From NCBI GenBank assembly GCA_036874045.1, contig CM072335.1, positions 25,365,501-25,429,500 on the forward strand: a DNA stretch of 64,000 nucleotides, given 5' to 3'. The position numbers were made by a program, and so were the translations under genes. The notes below the pieces were generated by a model. That model saw only the letters and a list, made by a program, of their open reading frames with translations, did no database searches and had not been told where the DNA came from. Numbering within the stretch: the first letter of the stretch is position 1; each line of letters begins with the position of its first letter. The DNA comes from Cymodocea nodosa. Taxonomy: Eukaryota > Streptophyta > Magnoliopsida > Alismatales > Cymodoceaceae. This document shows, one piece after another, positions 1 through 7,945 of the stretch.

Positions 1-310
1 TTCTATTCGGATGGAGGGAGGGGAAGAGGAGGAAGGAATCGCTGCAGATCATGGTCTTTGTAGTGGACAAAAGGAGGAGGAGCAGTGGTGGTGTGAGGAG
101 GAAGGGAGGGAGGTGGAGAGTTATGGTCACGGTGGTTGAGAGAAAGGAGAGATCCCAAGCAAAGTCGTGGTGGTGGCGGCCGCGGCCGCGGCGATCTTCC
201 TTCGTCCTTGTTTCGATTCTACTCTTCCTGTTCGTTTGATGCGAGCGAGAAGGAGAACGGACCGAGCACTGGTGGTGGTGGTGGGAACGGCACAACAACC
301 CGCGCGCCCA
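1..310 (-). other. GC-rich edge, possible 5' end of a gene to the left
   Basis: This stretch is much richer in GC than the AT-rich DNA that follows and is strongly purine-biased on the plus strand (GGA/GGT runs, a GGCCGCGGCCGCGG block near 177-191). Read on the minus strand it is pyrimidine-rich, like a plant 5' leader. A minus-strand ATG at 52-50 opens a frame that runs off the window edge (17 codons, starting MICSDSF). No domain can be recognised in so short a piece. It could equally be the promoter of a plus-strand feature or non-genic DNA. I infer only that a gene may begin here and lie mostly outside. Confidence 0.25.
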
Positions 311-1470
311 TCGACGTACTCAAATGTAATTGAATCATATTTTTTAATTAAATTATAATATTTAAATTTCTATGACTATAAATTTTAGAATTTGATTATA
401 AAGAAACTAAAATTCTTTGAAGCATGAACAACTACGCTTTATTAACAAATATCGTAATCTAGTTATGGAATACAATTTAATAACATTACATTAAGGTTAC
501 GGCTAAGATCGATAATTTAAAGAATAATTTGAGTCATTTAATAGTTTTAAAGTCTAATTAGTAACAAATATTAGTGTTCATTTAGTGACAATCATTAGAT
601 ATAACTAATAAAGATAAATTGTCATTTTCAAAGGACATTGAAATTGAAATTTCAAGGTCTGTTTGGTAACATGCTTATTTAGATTCAAACATATAAAAAT
701 CGTTTGTCTTTTTCAAAACAAAAGGTTGCAGATTTCTTCATTTAGCATTTTTTTGGTGGAAATTATAGTATTTTTGGGTTAACATGTAGAATCAAACTAG
801 TATACGAGTGATAAAAATTGTAGAAAATTACTATCATATTTTCATATATACTAGATCAAGTTATTATTATCATCAAATGCCACCTCAATCATTCCTCATT
901 TAGCATTTTTAGTAATTTCTAATCAAAGTTCCAATTCCACGTTGTCAAGCTGGTCCTACCGAAGACAAGGTCGTCACATTAACCAAGGCAGCACATTTGT
1001 ACAAGTTATTGGGTGGTAAGATAAATTTTCATCACTTCTGATATCACAAATCTGTGTCTTTCATCGCGAAACAAAAATGAGTAACAATGGAATAGTAGAC
1101 TATCGGTAAACTTGTAACCATATTATAAGTATAGTTGAATTGATAATACAAGATAATGCAGTTAGTCATCCATTTTATTGTAAAAGAAAAGATCCTACGC
1201 TTTAATACAAGTAAAAATATTTACCGTTGTAAAAAGCAAAAAGAATGTATATTTGAACGAAACCAATAAATTAAAAGGAAAAGATAAAAAAAAATCAGAT
1301 CTATTTCCTTCTAATGAATGATTTGAATAGAATCTTAAGAAGTGTATATTTTATATAATCTTGATTCCACGCAAGAATTAATGTAACAAGATTATTAGAT
1401 TACGGGACAACCGCTTATCTATGCAATACCATACCTTGGTTAAGGGCGAGCCATACGTGTACATGGACCG
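311..1470. other. AT-rich intergenic DNA, nothing recognised
   Basis: No convincing coding frame on either strand. The text is AT-rich with scattered poly-A and poly-T. Near 655-680 there is a motif (AAGGTCTGTTTGGTAACATG) reminiscent of the TGTTTGG ends of plant MITEs, but I found no matching inverted end, so no element is called. Confidence 0.5.
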
Positions 1471-1606
1471 GTGCAGGTGAATTGCTGGGCAAATCTCCTT
1501 TGGCAGTGCAGGCAACACCACCACCACTTTATCAGACCTGTTTAATGTCATGGAGTGGTCATCACCAAAGCTGCCAAAGAATATTTGCCCAGTAATGCAA
1601 CTGCAC
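1471..1606 (-). ncRNA. MIR399: MIR399 precursor (minus strand)
   Basis: Foldback of about 136 nt read on the minus strand. The two 36-nt arms (1571-1606 and 1471-1506) pair without bulges (paired positions sum to 3077), with only about five mismatched or wobble positions. The 3' arm holds the 21-nt mature sequence at 1505-1485. It begins TGCCAAAGGAG and ends TTTGCCCAG, the form known from rice miR399e-type members. The predicted star is at 1590-1570 with 2-nt 3' overhangs and starts GGGCAAATATTC. miR399 is a phosphate-starvation microRNA that represses PHO2/UBC24, an E2-type ubiquitin conjugase. A TATA box and two P1BS sites lie just upstream on the same strand. The plus strand also folds, but its 3' arm (TGCCAAAGAATATTTG) departs from miR399 at the conserved centre, so the minus strand is preferred. 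Confidence 0.9.
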
Positions 1607-1610
1607 ATCT

Positions 1611-1637
1611 CTCTTTCTCTCTCTCTCTCTCTCTCTT
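1611..1637. repeat. (CT)n microsatellite
   Basis: A run of CT dinucleotides with one CTTT interruption. It lies between the TATA box and the hairpin of the minus-strand MIR399, so it would be a GA tract in the primary transcript. Confidence 0.9.
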
Positions 1638-1670
1638 CATGTTGGCAAGTTTAGTAATGCATGAGGTCCC

Positions 1671-1719
1671 TATATATTGCTTGTGAAAATCCGGATATGC
1701 CTGAAGAACGAGCATATCC
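1671..1719 (-). promoter_or_regulatory. MIR399 minus-strand promoter: TATA box and two P1BS sites
   Basis: On the minus strand a TATATAG box lies at 1677-1671, about 65 nt upstream of the hairpin base. Two matches to P1BS (GNATATNC, the binding site of PHR-type MYB factors) lie just upstream: GGATATGC at 1693-1700 and GCATATCC at 1712-1719, 12 nt apart. P1BS is nearly symmetric and works in either orientation. Paired P1BS beside a TATA box is the known arrangement at phosphate-starvation genes including MIR399. The motifs are seen directly; their function is inferred. Confidence 0.75.
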
Positions 1720-2683
1720 ATGAGCACAATCCTGCTTGACTAATTGATTCTCTTTTGCACTCCTGCTCCTTTTACTGAAATCAATCATGGTTAGCTATTT
1801 GAGTTGCTGTTGACTGGGTGGTGATATCAATCCCCATTCTTCATCAAAGACTTACACCTGAGGATCGATCAAGAGGTCAATTAAGTTAGTGGACTTTCGT
1901 CAATGTAAATTAATTTTCAGTCAAGCACCCGTAGGTACGTACTTAAAATAATATTACAGAGAAACTTTGGGTCATTCAAGGTTGTTGCAGTTTTCAAGGT
2001 ACTGCAGTGTGGTTGAAGGTGTTGGAAGTAAGAATCAATTTTTGTAACCCTGAGTTCTGATTAATTAGGATAAGCTGAAGTCATTATTACCCTACTCCCA
2101 GTTGATTTATGATGTTGCTGGGCAAACAAATTTGAAGGAGTAATCAAACCAACTCTACTCTCGAATGCTCACTTTCAGTGCAATAATAATATTTCTATGC
2201 ATTACAAAGTCCACCCTGGAGAAGAATCACAAGAGAAAGTGTCCAGACTTTCAGGTTTGGTATTGACATATGCATGAATTATTCATTTCATCGCAAACAT
2301 ATGCATGACCTTTTTATAATGATAATTTTTACATTCATCGATCACAAACATACACGCCTAGTTAATTAGTTAAATCCCGAGTCAAAAGTTGTGTATACAT
2401 GCAATAAGGATAATTAACAGTGACAGTATAAGAAACAGCAATACTTCTAATCTCTTTCAAGGTATAACCAACTACAATAGCTTAGTAGTTTTTACCAAGA
2501 TTTGAAATATAATGATCGTAAAGACCACTTTTATTAAGAAAATCTCTTTCGGAATCTGAATCCTAGAAAATAAAAGAACACCATCAAAACAAAACAAAAA
2601 TCAGAGAATAAAGAGGAGCAGAAAGAAACAGGTGATTAGCACCTTGGAAAAGGATTCCATCACCTCCAAGGCATATCTCCGCG
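1720..2683. other. Spacer between the two MIR399 loci
   Basis: Non-coding and AT-rich, with no frame of note. It separates the divergent promoters and may hold shared distal regulatory sites, but I see no further exact P1BS in it. Confidence 0.5.
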
Positions 2684-2743
2684 GCATATCCTCATTTCAG
2701 CGAGAAACACCTCCGGTCGACCGGCCGGAACCATCTATAAAAG
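2684..2743 (+). promoter_or_regulatory. MIR399 plus-strand promoter: P1BS and TATA box
   Basis: P1BS match GCATATCC at 2684-2691, followed about 44 nt later by a good TATA box (CTATAAAAG, 2735-2743). The plus-strand MIR399 foldback starts about 50 nt after that. A second near-match, GCATATCT at 2671-2678, fails the last base of the consensus. The region is locally GC-rich, unlike its surroundings. Confidence 0.78.
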
Positions 2744-2793
2744 CTCCACCACACGTCGCCTTCGGACCACGCGCAGCCGCCGGTAAATTTCAT

Positions 2794-2905
2794 GGTGGGA
2801 AGAATTACAGGGCCGTTCTCCTTTGGCAGGCCTAGGGTGGAAGCCTGTTGCTTCACTGGTTTATATTTCCTGCCAAAGGAGAATTGCCCTGCCATTCTCC
2901 TCACC
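2794..2905 (+). ncRNA. MIR399: MIR399 precursor (plus strand)
   Basis: Foldback of 112 nt. The arms 2794-2830 and 2869-2905 pair without bulges (paired positions sum to 5699), with only a few mismatches away from the duplex core. The mature 21-mer is at 2871-2891 on the 3' arm. It begins TGCCAAAGGAG and ends AATTGCCCTG, the canonical miR399 form widespread in monocots and dicots. The predicted star, 2810-2830, starts GGGCCGTTCTCC and leaves 2-nt 3' overhangs. The role is phloem-mobile repression of PHO2/UBC24 under low phosphate. The loop is only about 38 nt, shorter than in the neighbouring minus-strand locus, which has a different mature variant. The pair is therefore not a recent identical duplication. 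Confidence 0.95.
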
Positions 2906-2906
2906 T

Positions 2907-2952
2907 TCTCTCTCTCTCTCTCTCTCGCTCTCTCTCTCTAGATATATATATA

Positions 2953-2983
<31 letters not shown>

Positions 2984-3035
2984 TACATACATACATACAT
3001 ATGCATATATATTTATATTTATTTATATATAAATA
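2907..3035. repeat. Compound microsatellite (CT)n-(TA)n-(CA)n-(TACA)n
   Basis: Directly after the MIR399 foldback comes a CT run (about 2908-2940), then TA repeats to about 2969, CA repeats to about 2982, TACA repeats to about 3000, and imperfect TTTA/TATA tracts. Repeats of this kind are prone to slippage. Confidence 0.92.
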
Positions 3036-3945
3036 TGATGTTTTCTCCACAGATGATAAGCCTGCGCACTCGTGATGCACATTAGAATAATATTTTTTAT
3101 AGTGGTAGTTCTTACGATGTGAATTTTGATGAAAATTATAAATGTTGTTATTTTTAGTTAATTAACATTACATTAATATCTCCATTTGAAATATATATTA
3201 ATGCATATGGTGTGGACGAGATTGTTATGAAGCATGCATCAGTGTGATTAGGGAGCGACGATATTTTAAACCTTCTTTAAAATTCAAATTATGAAGAAAA
3301 AAAAAACTGCCAATAAAGAGTAGAGAGAAGAATTGTCTTCAATAGTTTTAAATATGCATTTTTGCTTCATGATGATGTCCTTTTTTATAACGATAATGTT
3401 ATTTTTACTTGAATTTAGACTCAATTAATTAAGTATTCTTTTCTTAAAATAAAGTACACATAAGACTGATTGCATTGCCTCTATGAGTGACTTTGTTTTT
3501 TTATCACGGATATTTTCTTATCTATGCTTCGTCGTCCTCCTACAAAAAATTAAGCCATAATATTATAAAAATAGGAAAATAGAGTTTTAGTAAAAAAATA
3601 TTGTGGATGATTATCCTACAGTGTAAAATAAATAATTTTTAAAAAATTATTTGTTACAAATGTAATCTTCATAAGTTTCAAGTTAATACATGTAGATCCG
3701 ATGATGAATACTGAACATCCATAACATTTTTATAGATATAAATGACAATGGCGATGGTGAAATATTAAAAAAAACACAAACCCGTACATCATATTGATAC
3801 TAACGACCTTTCGATGTATACATAATTTTGTGCATGGGGATGGTGAATAATCTTTTCACAGTCCTTAAAGATTTTAGGTTCAAAAACGCAAAATTCTGCC
3901 TGGAAGACTTATTTTAATCGTGGGCGTATATCCATCAATTCTTCT
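3036..3945. other. AT-rich intergenic DNA
   Basis: No coding frame, RNA gene or element ends recognised. Confidence 0.5.
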
Positions 3946-3949
3946 GCTG

Positions 3950-4340
3950 CCTCGATCACAGTCCGAGGGGGGGCTCCTTTCCTTTACCTTTGCCGACGGG
4001 AACGGCATGGATGGACGATGAAGGAAGAAATTAAAAATGGTGGGAGATGCGCAGGGACAAGGAGAACAAGACAGGCGAAGGAAAAGATTGGATGGAAGGC
4101 GGCGGGCGTACGTATGGCCGCTATTTTTTGTTTTTCAAATAATCTCGAGGACGAAGCGGAATGGTGGCGTAAGTCGTCCCATCAAAAGGGTCTTCGCCCC
4201 GTGCCTGTGAGCTCTCCGGTTGGAAGATCCCGCGGCATATGCTGCGGTCTAGCTCACTGACTTCAACCTCTCTATCCTTTTTCGGTCTCGCTTTTCTTGA
4301 TAAATCAATAGTTTCCACCGGCGGTGATTTACAAAAGTGC
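3950..4340. other. GC-rich island with a palindromic P1BS match
   Basis: A block clearly richer in GC than both flanks, with short open frames on both strands that resemble no family I know. It contains a fully palindromic P1BS match, GCATATGC at 4235-4242, inside a longer near-palindrome (CGCGGCATATGCTGCGG). I looked for a third miR399 foldback nearby and found none. It may be a promoter or leader of an unrecognised transcript. Confidence 0.4.
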
Positions 4341-4440
4341 CGCTAAAAGCGAAAAAGACGGATTCATAAAAATGACCTCCATCCTTTTAGTATTAATCTG
4401 TGATTTCATCGTCCGGAGCCACCGAAATGTCTCGATGTAA

Positions 4441-4445
<5 letters not shown>

Positions 4446-4474
<29 letters not shown>
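4446..4474. repeat. (TA)n microsatellite
   Basis: Uninterrupted TA dinucleotides in AT-rich intergenic DNA. Confidence 0.9.
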
Positions 4475-4476
<2 letters not shown>

Positions 4477-6106
4477 GTTTTATATCAATTACATTGAAAA
4501 GATTATCTACGTATAAAAAGAAAATAATGAAATATCATAGAAAATAATAAAAATTAACGAAAAGTCAATAAAAAATCAAAATATTTATATATAAAATAGA
4601 AAACGATAGAATTTGAAATACATGTGTTTATACATAAAATAGAAAATCATAAAATATATATGTTTATTCACAAAATAGAAAATATTAAAAATGATAAATT
4701 AAATATTTTTTGTATTTATCTACAAGATAGAGAATAAAAAAATTTACCATAGATAATACAAAATAGAGTTATTTGTGACAATAATTACAATATAAAATAT
4801 ATTTCACATATTTTTATTATTCAACATGTCTCTCTTAATATTAATTTTCATCCACTAATGATATAAATAATTTCTATATCAAAATTACATGTTACTAATA
4901 TATTCTATGATAATTTACTTTTTCTATTTTTTTATTTTTTGTCAATTTCAAGGTCTAAAAGATTAGAAATTTTTTTTCTTATATATAAGAAAAAAAATGA
5001 TAGAATCCTTGGAAAATCCATTTGATGCATAAATGTCTAAAAAATAATGAAAAAAAATTTATTATTTTCTTTTTTGATGTTTTTCATTATTTTTTAGATG
5101 TATAAACAACTCCAAAGGATAAAGTGGTTACTTTCTTATTACCAAAATCCCATCTACTTCGATCTCTTCTCCATATGTCTTTCTAAGTGTTTTTTTTTTC
5201 ATATATATTGATAATATTTATAACAAACAAGTTAAACATGTTGTCCTGAAGTTGAGAATTATCAAGTTGTTTATTAATCGAATCAGATTCATATTAAGCC
5301 ATACATCTTTTTGTATCACAAATAGATAATCGAAAATTTGACCATTGATAAAAATACATAAATAATTTCATGTGACTTACCTGATATGGTAAAACCATGA
5401 CTTAAATTGTTATTGCTGTTGTTATAAATAGATAAACTCGTTTACGACGCAACCACCTTTTTTGCCATTTATAGACCGCTATCCTTTTTTGTAATAAATA
5501 ATGGGGAGAGGGAAAAAAAAAACAGTCCACTAAGGCCAGCATCAGATTGATGATGATCTTCAAACTTAATGTTATTCAATGTGGAAAAGTATATGATTTG
5601 ATTTCTGTATGGACAAATGTCACAAATGATACCTGATAAATTAATTGATGCTTTTATTATAACCTAAGCAAAACTAAACGAATGAATCAGAGTGGAGTTT
5701 TCTACATATATATAAATTGAGAATTGATTACATCGTCCCACACTTTCACATGGAAAGATTCTCTCACAAGAACCGATCCAATTAGAAGTCAACCCAAGGA
5801 ATCATGTCATGCTTGCATCCCAACCTCAGTTTCCTATCCTTCTTCCTCGGAGTTCCTGCTTTGGTGATAGATCCAAGTATACATCAGATTGAGCTGCTTT
5901 TTCTCTTGTCCTTGTCAAAAGGCATGTTGATCTTCTTGAGAAATCAAATTCTTGAGTTGAGCGATACTGAATCGATCTACTTACCAAGCTTTAAGAAAGC
6001 CAACCTAGCAATTAGACAGCTCCATCATTTCATTCTTAAAAACATGGAGTTCAAAGTTCTACCCAATCACCAGGCATTAGATGCAACACCAGCAAATAGA
6101 ACAGAC
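4475..6106. other. AT-rich spacer with a perfect 19-bp hairpin; PPR 3' flank at its end
   Basis: No gene seen. At 5036-5054 and 5080-5098 there is a perfect 19-bp inverted repeat (arm TCTAAAAAATAATGAAAAA) with a 25-nt AT-rich loop, the structure of a small MITE or a chance AT foldback. The last few hundred bases form the 3' flank of the PPR gene. A frame crossing 5804-6166 on the plus strand overlaps the PPR stop region and is not thought to be coding. Confidence 0.45.
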
Positions 6107-7915
6107 TCAAGAATTAGCAAATTCTGCATTTGGGACGTAACCAGCTTGTTTAAGATGCTCCCCTAACCTGTCAAGCATACTTAAGATCCTCTTGGAATGA
6201 GGATGTGATTTATCCCCAATTGTGAATTCATGTACTACATTTCCCACTTCGATCAAACTGGAGCCTGCCGGCTTTAGAATGGTTGAACCCTTCATCTGCC
6301 GCCTAATTTTAGCCATGCCATCCCAACGGCCAGCATTGGCATATATATTTGACATGATGGCATAAACACCAGCATCAGAAGGATCTAGTTTGATCAACCG
6401 ATCAACAACTACCTCTGCAAGCCCCACATTGTTGTATGTTCTACATGCACCCAGAAGAGACCCCCATATGATGGCACTGGGTTCAAATGGCATACTGTTG
6501 GCAAGCTCAAATGCATCGCCTAGGAATCCACTACGACCAAGAAGATCAATCATGCAACCATAATGCTCGATCTGAGGAACAATACCATAGTCTTTCTCCA
6601 TGCCATAAAAGAAACAACGGCCCATGTCCACTAACCCGCTGTGAGTGCAAGCACAAAGGACGCCTAGAAAAGTCACACCATCTGGAGCTATCCCTTCCCT
6701 CTTCATTTGTGAGAAGAGGCGGAGCGCTCTCTCACCATGACCATGCACTGCTAGAGCTTGAACCATGGAGTTCCAAGACACTCGATCACGCACTCTCATC
6801 TTTTCAAACACTGCCCATGCCTCGTCAAGATGGCCACATTTGGCGTACATATCAAGAAGCGCATTGCATAATTGAGTGGAGCACCTCAACTTATTTTTCA
6901 GGACATAGTCGTGGACCTTTTGACCCAAACCAAGCAGGCCAGATTCGGCACAGGCAGCAAAAACACTGATCAAAGCAGCATTGTCTGTTCGTAGTCCAGA
7001 TTCTAACATCCGGTCAAACAAATCATTAGCCTCCACAGCAAGTCCTTTGGCAGCATATCCAGATATCATTATGGTCCATGTCACCAAGTTCCTTGCCGGC
7101 ATTCTATCGAACAAGGCCCTTGCCATCTCCATGTCACCTTTTTTGCAACAACCAGAGATGACGGTGGACCATGAGACAACATTTCTTTTGGGCATCATCT
7201 CGAACAATTTGAAAGCCTCATCCATCTCCCCAGCCTTAGCATAGCCATCCAACACGGTGTTCCAGCTCACTATATCTCTCTCGGGCATCTCATCGAACAT
7301 CTTCCTCGCTTCACTTAAGTCACCAGACCTAACCAACCCACCGATCACAGAATTCCAAGAAACCACGTCTCTTTCCACCATTTCATCAAACACCATCCTG
7401 GCATAACGCATCCCTCCGCCATTGCACCTTGAGTAGGAATCGACGAGCGAATTCGGCACGAAATTATCGACCGAGAATTCCGATTTCAAGATGTGGGTGT
7501 GGACCATCTTCACGAGGTGAAGAGCATACCTACCGGACGTTGAACCCACCGCTGCTTTGAGAAGGAAAGGGTAGGTGAAGCTGTCGGCAGCAATGCCGGC
7601 GTTCTGCATCTCGAGGAAGGCGAGGAAGGCACCGGAGGTGTGTGAGTGGGCGCGAATGACGGTGTTGTAGAGGTGGGTATTGGGGTCGGGTACCTGACGG
7701 AATACGGAAAGGGCGGAGTCGAGGTTGTGGCAAAGAGAGTAGGCAGAGACGAGTTTGGGGGCGACGAAGAGGGAGAGGTGAAGGTCGGCCTTGATAAGCT
7801 GGGCATGGATTTGCTTGACGTGGTTGGGGTTGGAGCACTTGTGGAGATCGGAGAGCTTTTGTTCCAGGAGGCGCCGGTGGGAGACCCACCTCGGAGGCCC
7901 GATGGCCGTGCTCAT
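6107..7915 (-). CDS. Pentatricopeptide repeat protein, PLS subclass, E type
   Basis: Single-exon gene of 602 codons. The first ATG in frame is at 7915 (MSTAIGPPR); the frame is open further upstream but has no earlier ATG. Tandem PLS-type PPR motifs fill the protein, with repeated signatures such as NSVIGGLVRSGDLSEARKMF, DVVSWN, LLDMYAKCGHLDEA and CACTHSGLVDMG. It ends in E/E2-type motifs (SSLIEVGNVVHEF, then GDKSHPHSK and a final LKQAGYVP). It stops there, so it lacks the DYW deaminase domain. Layout and length match Arabidopsis At3g29230 and its orthologues. Such proteins bind organelle RNA sequence-specifically and usually serve C-to-U editing with a DYW partner in trans. GC is high near the start and falls towards the stop, as in monocots. 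The organelle target is not clear from the N terminus. Confidence 0.93.
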   Translation of the reverse strand: MSTAIGPPRWVSHRRLLEQKLSDLHKCSNPNHVKQIHAQLIKADLHLSLFVAPKLVSAYSLCHNLDSALSVFRQVPDPNTHLYNTVIRAHSHTSGAFLAFLEMQNAGIAADSFTYPFLLKAAVGSTSGRYALHLVKMVHTHILKSEFSVDNFVPNSLVDSYSRCNGGGMRYARMVFDEMVERDVVSWNSVIGGLVRSGDLSEARKMFDEMPERDIVSWNTVLDGYAKAGEMDEAFKLFEMMPKRNVVSWSTVISGCCKKGDMEMARALFDRMPARNLVTWTIMISGYAAKGLAVEANDLFDRMLESGLRTDNAALISVFAACAESGLLGLGQKVHDYVLKNKLRCSTQLCNALLDMYAKCGHLDEAWAVFEKMRVRDRVSWNSMVQALAVHGHGERALRLFSQMKREGIAPDGVTFLGVLCACTHSGLVDMGRCFFYGMEKDYGIVPQIEHYGCMIDLLGRSGFLGDAFELANSMPFEPSAIIWGSLLGACRTYNNVGLAEVVVDRLIKLDPSDAGVYAIMSNIYANAGRWDGMAKIRRQMKGSTILKPAGSSLIEVGNVVHEFTIGDKSHPHSKRILSMLDRLGEHLKQAGYVPNAEFANS

Positions 7916-7945
7916 CGGTGACCAAATCTTCCCTACTTCGCACAA

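Noticed and set aside
1378-1608. 76-codon frame on the minus strand
   Set aside because: It coincides with the MIR399 foldback; the frame is explained by the hairpin and has no protein-like features.
2671-2678. GCATATCT as a fourth P1BS near the plus MIR399
   Set aside because: The last base must be C in GNATATNC, so it is only a near-match.
2632-3075. Several short frames around the second MIR399
   Set aside because: They run through promoter, hairpin and microsatellites; the low-complexity translations are repeat products.
6487-7921. Plus-strand and alternative minus-strand frames over the PPR gene
   Set aside because: Shadows of the 602-codon PPR frame, which has clear repeated motifs.
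7916-7945. Extension of the PPR protein upstream of the ATG at 7915
   Set aside because: The frame is open but the upstream in-frame start would be TTG; no ATG is present.
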